Shown here piece after piece: positions 1 through 8,081 of a DNA stretch of 38,619 bases. Under the pieces are notes generated by a model. It had not been told where the DNA came from and searched no databases. It saw only the letters and a program-made list of their open reading frames with translations. This DNA is from CAZCSY01 sp964501505 (GTDB taxonomy: Bacteria > Omnitrophota > Gorgyraeia > Velamenicoccales > Velamenicoccaceae): positions 1 through 38,619 of the forward strand of contig CAZCSY010000003.1 of NCBI GenBank assembly GCA_964501505.1. Direction: 5' to 3'. A program made the translations under genes and the position numbers. Each line of letters starts with the position of its first letter. The stretch's first letter is position 1.

Positions 1-260
1 TTGAGGCTCTCGTGCTCCTGGGTGAGGGCGTCGTACTTGGCCTTGAGGTCCCCCATCTCCACGTCTAGCTTCTTCTTGGCCTGACTCAAAGACGCCAGTT
101 GCTTGTTGAGCGCGGTGCGCTCGTTTTCAAACTCAGTCTGCTTGGTTTCGTATTGGTAGGTAAGGGATTTATAGAGGCCGTTCAGGTGGAAGGCGATGAC
201 AAGGGCTATGGCACAGATGACTGCCAGCGCGATGAGCAAAATCTTTATCTTAGCGTTCAT
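1..260 (-). CDS. Membrane-anchored coiled-coil protein, partial (C-terminus cut by window edge)
   Basis: Reading from an ATG at 258-260, 86 codons run off the left edge without a stop. A strong ribosome binding site (AGGAGGTG) lies just upstream of the ATG. The protein starts MNAKIKILLIALAVI, a single hydrophobic helix of about 20 residues. A hydrophilic stretch follows, rich in Lys, Glu, Gln and Leu (for example KSLTYQYETKQTEFEN and LNKQLASLSQAKKKLD), with the heptad character of a coiled coil. This is the layout of an inner-membrane-anchored protein with a periplasmic or cytoplasmic coiled coil. No family can be named from this fragment. It lies 122 bp beyond the ROK gene and may have its own promoter. 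Confidence 0.75.
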   Translation of the reverse strand, partial: MNAKIKILLIALAVICAIALVIAFHLNGLYKSLTYQYETKQTEFENERTALNKQLASLSQAKKKLDVEMGDLKAKYDALTQEHESL

Positions 261-290
261 CACACCTCCTCATTGACTCTACATATAACA

Positions 291-335
291 TATTCCCAAA
301 GGGCATGCAAGATATTTTTGGGCCTTTTGGGAATA
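291..335. promoter_or_regulatory. Inverted repeat between the ROK gene and the coiled-coil gene
   Basis: TATTCCCAAA at 291-300 is mirrored by TTTGGGAATA at 326-335. The pairing extends imperfectly into GGGC (301-304) and GGCC (321-324). No run of U follows on the minus strand, so a canonical intrinsic terminator is unlikely. It could be an operator or a weak terminator for the operon that ends with the ROK gene. Confidence 0.4.
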
Positions 336-382
336 TTACCTCTTCTCATTCAGACAGTTGTGAGAATCGAGAGGGGTCGGAG

Positions 383-1600
383 TCACTCATTGATCTCCGA
401 GAAGACGTGACGGATGATGAGACTGGCCGCCCCCAAGGCCACCGCGTCCTCGCTCAGGCGCGAGGGCACGATCTTCACGGCGCTGGCCGCTTCCTCAAAG
501 CACCACTCGCTGACAGCGCCCTTGACTTCTTCGATCAGGACGATCCCGGCCTGCTCGATGCCGCCGCCGATGATCACCATTTCAGGATTCAAAAAGTTTA
601 CGAGGTACGCCACGCGCATGCCTAAGCGCCGCCCCGCCTCACGGACCACCTCGAGCGCGAGCGCGTCGCCCTGACGGGCGTTTTCGAAAACATCGGCAAG
701 GGTGATGTGACCCCACGACGCCTCGGAGCCGGTCTTTCCGACGTCGCTCTTCACGCCGCTCTTCAAGGTGAGGCGCTTGATGTAATCCGCCCGGATGTTC
801 AGGTCCGCCTCCCAGCGTTCGAGGAAGTACGGCGCCTCTTTCTTATCGCTGTGGATGGCTACCTCGCCGGCGCAGCCCGTGACCCCGCCGTAGACCTCGT
901 TGTTGATCATGATGCCGCACCCCACGCCCGAAAACATGTACAGCAGGTTGCGCACGTCGGCTTCCAGGGCCAGCCACTGCTCCCCGAAGCACGCCAGCGT
1001 CGCGTCGTTGTCGATTTTCACGGGAAATTGAAATTCCCGCTCGAGGATATCCTTGAGCGGCACCGTCACGTCGGCGTAATGGTAGCCGTCGTCCATCTTC
1101 TCCGGCCAACGGACCTTCTCGCGTTGTGCGTCGACGACCCCGCCGATCCCGACGCCCACCCCGCGGATGCGCTCGCGCATGGGCCCGGCCATCTCCAGGA
1201 GGCTTGAGAGCGTGTCAAGGAGCGCGTCCACGACGTCCTTGGCCGTGCCGCCGGGTTTGTTACGGGTCACCTTGTGCAGGATACGACCGCTCAAATCCGT
1301 CAGCACGCCGATGGTGTTCAACAGGTTGATGCCGATGCCGACGGCATAGCCCGCCGAGGCGTTGAGGTCCAGAAGCAAAGGACGCCGGCCGCCCTTGGAG
1401 ATGTCGTACTCTTTCTCAAAGACGATCTTTTGTCTTAAGAAATCCTCGATGTAATTGGATATGGTGACGACGTTGAGGCCGATGACATTCGAGATATCGG
1501 TCTTACTGATGGGGCCGCGGCGCCGGATGGCGTCAAGGATGAAGAGGTTCTTGCGCGCGCGTTCGGAAAGGTTTTCGCTGCGGAAGGTCATCTCTTTCAT
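383..1600 (-). CDS. ROK-family transcriptional regulator (XylR/NagC-like)
   Basis: A 405-residue protein. Residues about 14-60 form a winged helix-turn-helix (FILDAIRRRGPISKTDIS, VVTISNYIEDFL). A ROK sugar-kinase fold follows: IRGVGVGIGGVVD, VKIDNDATLACFGEQW, a glycine-rich stretch at GVGCGIMINNEVYGG and NPEMVIIGGG near the C-terminus. The first phosphate-binding motif lacks the Asp of active kinases (AVGIGINLLNTIG), and the CxCGxxGC zinc motif is absent. It is therefore probably a regulator and not a kinase. I chose the ATG at 1598-1600 because it overlaps the upstream stop as ATGA and has GGAG 8 nt upstream; an ORF start at 1627 is possible but lacks support. It is the last gene of the glycoside cluster and probably senses one of its sugars. 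Confidence 0.88.
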   Translation of the reverse strand: MKEMTFRSENLSERARKNLFILDAIRRRGPISKTDISNVIGLNVVTISNYIEDFLRQKIVFEKEYDISKGGRRPLLLDLNASAGYAVGIGINLLNTIGVLTDLSGRILHKVTRNKPGGTAKDVVDALLDTLSSLLEMAGPMRERIRGVGVGIGGVVDAQREKVRWPEKMDDGYHYADVTVPLKDILEREFQFPVKIDNDATLACFGEQWLALEADVRNLLYMFSGVGCGIMINNEVYGGVTGCAGEVAIHSDKKEAPYFLERWEADLNIRADYIKRLTLKSGVKSDVGKTGSEASWGHITLADVFENARQGDALALEVVREAGRRLGMRVAYLVNFLNPEMVIIGGGIEQAGIVLIEEVKGAVSEWCFEEAASAVKIVPSRLSEDAVALGAASLIIRHVFSEINE

Positions 1601-3777
1601 TTCAAGGACTCCAGCAGGGCAGCGCACTCTCTTTGTTTTTTCCCCAACGCCCCTAACAGCGACCAGGCCACCATGTTACGCATGTAATGGTCGCCGAAAA
1701 GATAGGTGCCGTCCGTGGCGGAATACATGTCGGGCTGGTTCCAGGGATTCAGGGCGTGGACGCTTGCCGCGTTCCAGGCCTTCTCGGCAAGCTCGAGCCC
1801 CTCTTTTTCAAACCCCTCGTAAATGGCCAGACCCGCCACCACGTAGGCCAACCCAAACCAACAGTGCTGAGAATGCCAGTTGGACTTATCTCTTTCGCCG
1901 GAAGGCGTTACGGCATTCACGACCCCGAATGCCGATGCCTGTGCGTTGCGCTTTAAAATCGTCGCCACCGCCTTCTTAACCTTTTCCGGCGCAACGATAT
2001 AACCCAGGTCCAGGACGTGGGCGGCCCACTGCCCGACGAGCTGAGCGGCGGTGCAGGACGGACTCACCTTGCGCGCCCTGATGTGATGAGCCAGCTGTTT
2101 TTCCGTAAGGCTTTCTTGGGCATTATTATACGCCATGTAATAGCTTTTATTCCACAACTTTTTATCAAAACTTGCCCGGCCTTTACGGAACCACTGATGG
2201 GCCTCCTTGGCCAGGGCCGCGTCCTTCATCAAAGCCGCCATCTTCTCCAAAGCAAGCAGGGATGCAAGAAAGAGGCCCGAGACATACGCGCCGGCACCAT
2301 AAAAATCCCAGAGATCAAACGTCTGGTCCGCGCCCTCTTCATCCGGCAAGCCGTCCTTGTTCTTATCCGTCCCCGCCAGCCAGTAAAAGGCCTTTTTGAT
2401 AAAAGGATACATTTTCTTGAGGAACGCCTCGTCCTTCGTCCACAGATAATCGCGGTACGCCAGAAGGATGAAATTGGCATTCAGATCTTTCCACAACAGA
2501 CCGTTCGTGCTATTGGACGGCAGGTCCGTGCGCTTGTGGCCCAGGTCGTGCGGCAGATATCCCTGCGGCCGCTGGGCCTCGGCGAACTGCATCAGGGCGC
2601 GCGTCTCCAGCGCCGGAAACAGATGCAGCAGCGGCAACGACGCGTAAAAACGCACGTCGAGCGTGTCGCACAACGGACAGACCTGCGGCGCCTCAAAGAC
2701 GCCGAAGCGGTGACGCTTCGTCCAGACGCTCGACGATGAGAAGGGATAAAGGTTGTTGAGGAGCGCGTCCTTGAGCCACCCGTCGCACTTCAGCAGCTCG
2801 ACGGACCTCACAAAGGCGCGCGTCTTCTCGTAGAACTCCTTCTCCCGGGCCGCGACGTAGGCCGCCGCCTCCCGGGCGCCGCGGAAGTAATGGTGATACA
2901 TCCGGCCTTCACCGGCGGCCGTCGAGCACCAGGAGACGATAAAGGTGACGATGCTCGATGAGCGCGCCTTCAAGGTGACGCGCGCCGCCAGCGCCCCGCC
3001 GAGCTGGACGCTCTCGGAAACGACGACCTGTTCGGAGTTCGTGTTGGGCAGCTTCCCGTCGCGGCGGAAAGACTCCCACGCCCCGCGACAGTCCAGGGCC
3101 CTGGCGTCAAAGACGAAGGGCTTCTTCTGCATATTCCATTCGCCGAGATACGTCGCCTCGACCGAAGACTTCTTTAAGAGGCTCAGGCACATCTCGCCGG
3201 CGAGCGGATCGTGCCCTGCGGTCTTCTTGTTATAAAAACTCACGTGGAGGACATCCTTCGTCTCCGTGACCTGATTGAAACGACCCACCCCCCACTCGCC
3301 GACGATGTTGCGGCCCGTCATCAAGAGCGCCGCCGTGACCGGACGCGCCCAGGGATTCTTCAGTTTGAAACGAAAGATCGCCGCGGGCAGCCCCGAGTGT
3401 TTCTCATCTTTCGGGATGAAGGGCGCGTACGCCTCCAGCTCACAGCGCACCGGCAGGGTGGCGTCTTCGTAAGAGAGCTCCGCAAAGGGAAACATCCCCC
3501 TGTACGTGATGCGTGTGACGGTCGGGTCCTCCGCCATGGGCACGGTCTGCAGCCAGCGCGCGGACGATCGCTTCTTGTCGAGGACCATCAGGGCAAAGTG
3601 AAAACCGGGGATCCCCTGCGGCACGCCGTCGACGACCGACGTCACCGGGTTGTGGCATCCGCTCAAAAAGGTAAAGTTGTCCAGGAGTCCGTTGGGCAGG
3701 ATCTCCAGCTTTCCCGCGCCCAGGCCCCCGAGCGGCACACCCGACTTCACCTTCTGATCAGACGTATACGTTGGCAT
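1597..3777 (-). CDS. GH116-family beta-glucosidase (GBA2/DUF608-like)
   Basis: A 726-residue protein without a signal peptide, so probably cytoplasmic. The N-terminal part opens with the family hallmark PLGGLGAGKLEILPNG, a beta-sandwich region. The C-terminal part is an alpha/alpha barrel: TLDVRFYASLPLLHLFPALE, LLWKDLNANFILLAYRDYLW, DGLPDEEGADQTFDLWDFYG. By comparison with remembered GH116 sequences, Glu362 (in FGVFEAPQVC) fits the nucleophile and Asp488 (in DQTFDLW) the acid/base; this should be aligned. The family includes beta-glucosidases, beta-xylosidases and glucosylceramidases, so the substrate is open. In this cluster, cleavage of an imported beta-glucoside is the best guess. It follows the TPR gene by 40 bp and overlaps the ROK gene by ATGA. 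The Shine-Dalgarno is weak. Confidence 0.88.
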   Translation of the reverse strand: MPTYTSDQKVKSGVPLGGLGAGKLEILPNGLLDNFTFLSGCHNPVTSVVDGVPQGIPGFHFALMVLDKKRSSARWLQTVPMAEDPTVTRITYRGMFPFAELSYEDATLPVRCELEAYAPFIPKDEKHSGLPAAIFRFKLKNPWARPVTAALLMTGRNIVGEWGVGRFNQVTETKDVLHVSFYNKKTAGHDPLAGEMCLSLLKKSSVEATYLGEWNMQKKPFVFDARALDCRGAWESFRRDGKLPNTNSEQVVVSESVQLGGALAARVTLKARSSSIVTFIVSWCSTAAGEGRMYHHYFRGAREAAAYVAAREKEFYEKTRAFVRSVELLKCDGWLKDALLNNLYPFSSSSVWTKRHRFGVFEAPQVCPLCDTLDVRFYASLPLLHLFPALETRALMQFAEAQRPQGYLPHDLGHKRTDLPSNSTNGLLWKDLNANFILLAYRDYLWTKDEAFLKKMYPFIKKAFYWLAGTDKNKDGLPDEEGADQTFDLWDFYGAGAYVSGLFLASLLALEKMAALMKDAALAKEAHQWFRKGRASFDKKLWNKSYYMAYNNAQESLTEKQLAHHIRARKVSPSCTAAQLVGQWAAHVLDLGYIVAPEKVKKAVATILKRNAQASAFGVVNAVTPSGERDKSNWHSQHCWFGLAYVVAGLAIYEGFEKEGLELAEKAWNAASVHALNPWNQPDMYSATDGTYLFGDHYMRNMVAWSLLGALGKKQRECAALLESLK

Positions 3778-3817
3778 AGCGTTTTGAAGCCCCGCTTGTT
3801 TCCTGTTTACAACACGC

Positions 3818-5452
3818 TCACTCGACTTGCACGATGTCGAAACCGACCCCTTCCGGACCTGCGGCGTCGACCACCGCGACGAAGGCGACCTTAAGGCCGG
3901 GCTCTTCGTAGTTCGTGGTCAGATCGGACGCATTGGGAACGTTCTCAAGACCCCCCAGCTCGTTGGACCACTCATAGGCGTAATCCGGCATCAGGCAGCC
4001 CGTCATTGGGTTGGACGTCGTCACCACAAAGCGTACGTCGTCGTCAACCGCCATCAGGGACGGCCGCCCCGTCAGGTCGACGTGCAGCGGCATCGGCGTC
4101 TCCCCGTCCCTGCCGAAGGTCCCCTCAAAAAAGAGCCGCAGGCCGTAGGCCATGGGCTTTTTTTCTTTCAACTCTTCAAGGCGCGCGTTCGCCAGGACGA
4201 CGATCTCACTGTCCTCGCTCAGACCCGCTGCTTTCGCCCGGGAAAGCGCCGCGGTGTAATGTTCTTTGGCGGCGTCAGACTCCCGGGCCCCCTGCGCCAA
4301 CAGCCCGAGGTGATACTGGGCCGAGACGACGAGCGGATCGTCGGCAAAATTATCGACGATGTCCTGAAAGAACGCCCTTGCCTTTTCGGTATCCGCGAGG
4401 CCGTACGCCGTCAGCACCCCTTCGCGGAAGAGGATCTGTGCGGCGCGCGCGCTATCGGATGAACGATACGATGCCATCCACTCCCCGTAACTCTCCAGCG
4501 CGCCCTCGTAATCCTTCAACCGCTCCAGATTATAGGCCCGCCGGTAGGCGCCTTCCTGATCAAAAACCTGCGAGCCCCCCAGGTCCATCGCCTTCTGATA
4601 CAGTTCTTGCGCGTAGACGGGATCGAGGGCTTCGACGTCTCCCCGGTGCGCGAAGCGATTGGCGATCTCCACCATCGCCTCGGCCCGGACCTTATCGTCC
4701 TCGATACCCTCCAGGAAAATGCCGTACATCGACTTGGCCAGATACAGGTTGCCCTCTTCAAGAAAGACGTCGGCGCTCTTCAGGATCATCTCGCGCGGCA
4801 TCTCCGATCCCGCCAAATGGTCGACGTACACGCTGTACAGCCTGCGGCTCAAATTTTTATCCTCAAGGCCCCTGATTTCGTCAGCCGCCTCCTTGACCAT
4901 CGCCAGGCCCTCTTCGGAGGCCGCCGCCTTATCCGCCCCTGCGACAACAGCGTCAAACAGAGCGTATGTCTCTTCGCCCTCCTTTTCCTGCGCCGCACGC
5001 CAACGCACGAAGGCGATGCCGAAAAGGATGGGTGCGTCTTCCCCCGCCGCCCTCTCGGCCGCGTCGAGGTCTGCCGCGATGCCTTCCTGGTACGTGGGGC
5101 CGATATCGTACACGCCCTCCCAGTTTTTTATCTTCTTCCAAGACGCGATCTGTTCAATGCGCGCCAGGGCCCTGTAGAAGTAGGCGGCGGCGTTTGTCTC
5201 GTCTTTTTCGATGAGACCGCTCAGATAATCATAAAGGCCGTCGTAATCGTTGGCGGAGAGATAGGTCGCCGCCTGAGCTTTTAAGGAGACCTCCTGGGGC
5301 TGGGCCTCGGCTTCCTGCGTCCCGGCCCCGGCGTCCTGTCTCCCGTCCCCCGTTGCGAAGGCGCTCACGGCGACGGCAAAAAATAAAAAGGCGACAGCCC
5401 CCCAAATGCTCCGACGATGGATGGCCGACGCCGCCTGACGATGGTGTGTCAT
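3818..5452 (-). CDS. Exported TPR-repeat protein
   Basis: A 544-residue protein with an N-terminal signal sequence (WGAVAFLFFAVAVSAFA). An Ala/Glu/Gln-rich linker comes next, then a long array of helical hairpins typical of tetratricopeptide repeats (for example AAAYFYRALARIEQ, YAQELYQKAMDLGG, DDPLVVSAQYHLGLLAQGA). The last 100 residues are beta-rich (DLTGRPSLMAVDDDVRFVVT) and may be a separate small domain. The start at 5450-5452 overlaps the upstream stop as ATGA, which suggests translational coupling, and GGAAGG lies upstream; the in-frame ATG at 5470 is less likely. It lies between an exported glycoside hydrolase and the GH116 gene. It is probably a periplasmic scaffold or assembly factor, but the function is inferred. 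Confidence 0.78.
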   Translation of the reverse strand: MTHHRQAASAIHRRSIWGAVAFLFFAVAVSAFATGDGRQDAGAGTQEAEAQPQEVSLKAQAATYLSANDYDGLYDYLSGLIEKDETNAAAYFYRALARIEQIASWKKIKNWEGVYDIGPTYQEGIAADLDAAERAAGEDAPILFGIAFVRWRAAQEKEGEETYALFDAVVAGADKAAASEEGLAMVKEAADEIRGLEDKNLSRRLYSVYVDHLAGSEMPREMILKSADVFLEEGNLYLAKSMYGIFLEGIEDDKVRAEAMVEIANRFAHRGDVEALDPVYAQELYQKAMDLGGSQVFDQEGAYRRAYNLERLKDYEGALESYGEWMASYRSSDSARAAQILFREGVLTAYGLADTEKARAFFQDIVDNFADDPLVVSAQYHLGLLAQGARESDAAKEHYTAALSRAKAAGLSEDSEIVVLANARLEELKEKKPMAYGLRLFFEGTFGRDGETPMPLHVDLTGRPSLMAVDDDVRFVVTTSNPMTGCLMPDYAYEWSNELGGLENVPNASDLTTNYEEPGLKVAFVAVVDAAGPEGVGFDIVQVE

Positions 5453-6666
5453 ATCTTTTTGCCCTTCCAAAGGTTACGGATCTCGTAATACGCCTTGCGG
5501 GGCGTACGCTTGTCGATGCCACCCTCTTCTTCCTGCGAGAGCCGCACGATGCCAAACCACTCCTCGTTCATGTTCATGTTGCGCTCGACCTTGATGTCCA
5601 TGTAGTAGGCGCCGTTGGACCAGTTGGACTCCGTGTCGTGGCGCGACGCGGCGGCGACGTCCCACTCGTTGTGCTTCCACCACTCATCCGTCCATTCGAA
5701 CATCGTCCCGCCCAAACAATTGCCCACACCCTTCGGATTACCGGCAAGATTGGCCATGATCTCGGTCCACTGCCCTTTCAGGAAGAACGCCTGCATCTCT
5801 TCGTCTTCCTTGCCCTCGACGGCGTTGTAGGCGTCGGCGCCGAACTCGACGAAGACAAGCGGTTTGTCGTAGGTGCTGCGCAGCGCATGGAAGATATTGC
5901 CGAACGTCTTGCCGCGATACATGATGACGCCCAGGATATCCACGTCCGGCGCGAACGTCCGCGCGACGTCGAGGCAGGCGGTCTCACCGTTACCCATGGC
6001 CACGGGGTGATCCGGGTCGGCCTCGTGGACCGCCTGTGCGATGTCGTTGACGAGCGCGTAGTAGACCTCGGCGCGCATCAACAGGCACCGCTGGGAATCC
6101 TTGATGCGGTCGATGCGCTCGCTCGACCAGGGGTTTATGTTCCCTCCGAACGACAAATTATTCTCGTTGCCGAGGCACCAGAAGAGGATACCCTTCTCGT
6201 CCTTGAGCGCCTCGACCATCGCGAGGACGTCGTCCTTGACCCTCTGACGGAACGCCGGATCGTCGTAAAAGGGCGCCGGGTAGTTCCAGAACCCCAGCCA
6301 GTGCCCCATGATGGTGCGGATGCCGAATTTCTCGTAAAGGGCGCGCACGACCCGCTTCGTCGCCTCGAGGTCATCGCCGGGCTGATAGACGCGTACGGTG
6401 TTGACGCCCATCTTCTGCATCAGCGCGCCGTCGACGAGCCAAGGCTCGTTGGGGTCATTCCAGAAGTCGTAATCGTGCGACCGGCCGATCGGGATCGGGT
6501 TGTAACAGACGCCCTTCACCGCGTAAGGCCTGCCATCCACCATCAACCGGTAGCGTCGGCCTTTGAGCGTCTTGATAGAGACCTTGCCCTTGGGCACCTT
6601 AGCCATGCCGACGGTAGCGACAAAGACCCCCGCCAGGAATGCTATCGCAAAAAACCTCTTGAGCAT
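5449..6666 (-). CDS. Exported clan GH-A (GH2-like) glycoside hydrolase
   Basis: A 405-residue protein with a signal peptide (MLKRFFAIAFLAGVFVATVGMA). It is a single (beta/alpha)8 barrel of the GH2 C-terminal type without the usual beta-sandwich domains: LMVDGRPYAVKGVCYNP, LMQKMGVNTVRVYQP, then the acid/base motif CLGNEN (Glu168). The nucleophile candidate is Glu274 in VFVEFGADAY. MFEWTDEWWKHNEWD carries the late-barrel aromatic residues. It is a paralogue of the C-terminal half of the protein at 8082-10520, with the same order of motifs. Relatives include beta-mannanases, beta-glucuronidases and GH2 enzymes; the exact substrate cannot be told. A paired palindrome lies directly upstream. Confidence 0.82.
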   Translation of the reverse strand: MLKRFFAIAFLAGVFVATVGMAKVPKGKVSIKTLKGRRYRLMVDGRPYAVKGVCYNPIPIGRSHDYDFWNDPNEPWLVDGALMQKMGVNTVRVYQPGDDLEATKRVVRALYEKFGIRTIMGHWLGFWNYPAPFYDDPAFRQRVKDDVLAMVEALKDEKGILFWCLGNENNLSFGGNINPWSSERIDRIKDSQRCLLMRAEVYYALVNDIAQAVHEADPDHPVAMGNGETACLDVARTFAPDVDILGVIMYRGKTFGNIFHALRSTYDKPLVFVEFGADAYNAVEGKEDEEMQAFFLKGQWTEIMANLAGNPKGVGNCLGGTMFEWTDEWWKHNEWDVAAASRHDTESNWSNGAYYMDIKVERNMNMNEEWFGIVRLSQEEEGGIDKRTPRKAYYEIRNLWKGKKI

Positions 6667-6678
6667 ATATCCTTAAAG

Positions 6679-6744
6679 TGACACCCTAGACCAGGTCTTT
6701 GAGTGTCATATTTTGACACTCAAAGACCTGGTCTCTGAGTGTCA
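6679..6744. repeat. Paired palindromic repeat, site A
   Basis: There are two near-perfect palindromes of 30 and 31 bp, at 6679-6708 and 6714-6744. Each has the form TGACACTCAAAGACC, a central base, then the mirror half. The right half of the first and the left half of the second also pair, giving a 21-bp perfect inverted repeat (6688-6708 with 6714-6734) around a 5-nt loop. The stop codon of the carbohydrate-binding gene lies inside the second unit. The same pair occurs at 15404-15470. No U-tract follows, so this is more likely an operator pair, an mRNA-stabilising stem or a REP-like element than a terminator. Confidence 0.85.
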
Positions 6745-7884
6745 TTCGTACCGGATTTCGTCCAGGTAGAACGTCGCGCCCTCGGGATTGACGTCGAGGT
6801 TCGTCGAGAAGCAAAAACCACCGATGATATACGACATGTCTTTGCCGCTCAGGTCGATCTCGTACTTCTTCCAGTCCTTCTCGAGAACGATGGGACCGAT
6901 GCCGGCCGTGTCCGAGTCGGAGTACTCGCCCATGATCCCGCCGACCTTGGCCTCTTCGATGCGCTCGCCGCCTTTCTCCCCCCTCGCCCAAAACGTCAGC
7001 TTCTTGGCGCGAGAAAGGTCAAAACCGGCATCGACACCGCCCCAATTATTCGCCGGGTTCTGCCAGTAGATCCCCGCCCAGCGGGCGCCGTTGGTGGCGT
7101 CGGGCAGATACGTGATCCGGATGCATGTCTCACCGAAATACGGATTCTCCTCGGAGCCGATATTGATCTTCAGGTCGCTGTAATCGCCCATCCACCCCGA
7201 GACGATGAAGTGATTGACCATCCCGCCCTTGTCGGCGTAGATGTAAAAGGGCATGCTTTCGGCCTTTTTCGTCTCGGGCCTCAGCGTCGCATCCTCCTCA
7301 AAGAGGATGTCGTCGAGATAGAACGTCAGCCCCTCGGGATTGGAGTCGGCGTTCGCGACCCAGCAGAACCCCCCGACGATATAGGAGAGGTCCTTGCCCG
7401 TCAGGTTGATCGTGTATTGCTGCCACGTGGACGTCAATTCAAGAGGACCTATCGACATTTCCGTCGTGTCCGGATACGTCCCCTTGGTGCCGCCGACGCA
7501 GAACTTGTCGATAATCTCGCCGCCCTTTTCGCCGCGGGCCCAGAAGGTGAGCTTGTTCAGGCCCGTCAGGTCGAAGCCGCCCTTCTTGCTGCCCCAGTTG
7601 TTAGCGGGGTTCTGCCAGTAGACGCCGGCCCAGCCCTGCCCGCCTGACCTCTTGGCCGTGTAGACGAACTTGATACAGGTCGTCCCGCCGTGGGCCTCGC
7701 CCATGTACTTGCCGTCCATCGAGATGTCCCCTGAGTCGCCCATCCAGCCAGACGGGATGTAATGGTTGTCCGGGGACTTGCTGTCCGCATACACACAGAA
7801 GGATTTGGCCTCCTCGGCATACAGACCCTGCCGACAGAACGCGACGAGCGCCGCCAGCAGGAAGATGCTTAATACCTTTTTCAT
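6742..7884 (-). CDS. Exported protein with two tandem carbohydrate-binding-like domains
   Basis: A 380-residue protein. The start is the ATG at 7882-7884 (MKKVLSIFLLAALVAFC), with GGAGGTG 6 nt upstream and a clear signal peptide; the ORF extension to 7947 has no such support. Two copies of a domain of about 165 residues follow. Shared elements are SGWMGDSGDIS / SGWMGDYSDLK, AGVYWQNPANNWG / AGIYWQNPANNWG, KLTFWARGEKGGE (identical in both), and LSYIVGGFCWVANADSNPEG / MSYIIGGFCFSTNLDVNPEG. The jelly-roll pattern ending in TFYLDDILFE resembles CBM11/CIA30-like galactose-binding folds. No catalytic residues are evident. It probably binds glucan-type oligosaccharide at the cell surface or in the periplasm, next to the exported barrel enzymes. 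Confidence 0.8.
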   Translation of the reverse strand: MKKVLSIFLLAALVAFCRQGLYAEEAKSFCVYADSKSPDNHYIPSGWMGDSGDISMDGKYMGEAHGGTTCIKFVYTAKRSGGQGWAGVYWQNPANNWGSKKGGFDLTGLNKLTFWARGEKGGEIIDKFCVGGTKGTYPDTTEMSIGPLELTSTWQQYTINLTGKDLSYIVGGFCWVANADSNPEGLTFYLDDILFEEDATLRPETKKAESMPFYIYADKGGMVNHFIVSGWMGDYSDLKINIGSEENPYFGETCIRITYLPDATNGARWAGIYWQNPANNWGGVDAGFDLSRAKKLTFWARGEKGGERIEEAKVGGIMGEYSDSDTAGIGPIVLEKDWKKYEIDLSGKDMSYIIGGFCFSTNLDVNPEGATFYLDEIRYE

Positions 7885-8081
7885 GGTGCACCTCCGTTTT
7901 GTAAATACCAAGGCCCGATGTCCGAAGGCCGAAGTCCGAAAAAACAAAACCTGACTTCAGGCCCACCGATCCCGGATCTCTTTCGTAGGCCTTCTTCTGT
8001 GTCCGCTGTGTCCCAAGGTCCGAGGACCGAAACCCGGCAAGGATCATTCGGACCCGGATTTCGGATCTCGGATTTCGGTCC
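7885..8081. repeat. Intergenic stretch with short degenerate repeats
   Basis: This 197-bp gap is the largest inside the cluster. It is full of short iterations of the type CCGAAGTCCGAA (7917-7945) and CGGATTTCGGATCTCGGATT (8056-8075). The last 16 bases hold the Shine-Dalgarno (GGAGGTG) of the downstream gene on the minus strand. I see no gene. The repeats could form stems in the transcript; their function is unknown. Confidence 0.55.

Noticed and set aside
383..1600. ROK protein as a glucokinase
   Set aside because: It has an N-terminal HTH, lacks the Asp of the first phosphate-binding motif and lacks the CxCGxxGC zinc motif.
6679..6744. Rho-independent terminator
   Set aside because: The stem is long but no U-rich tract follows on the minus strand, and the next gene starts directly after it.
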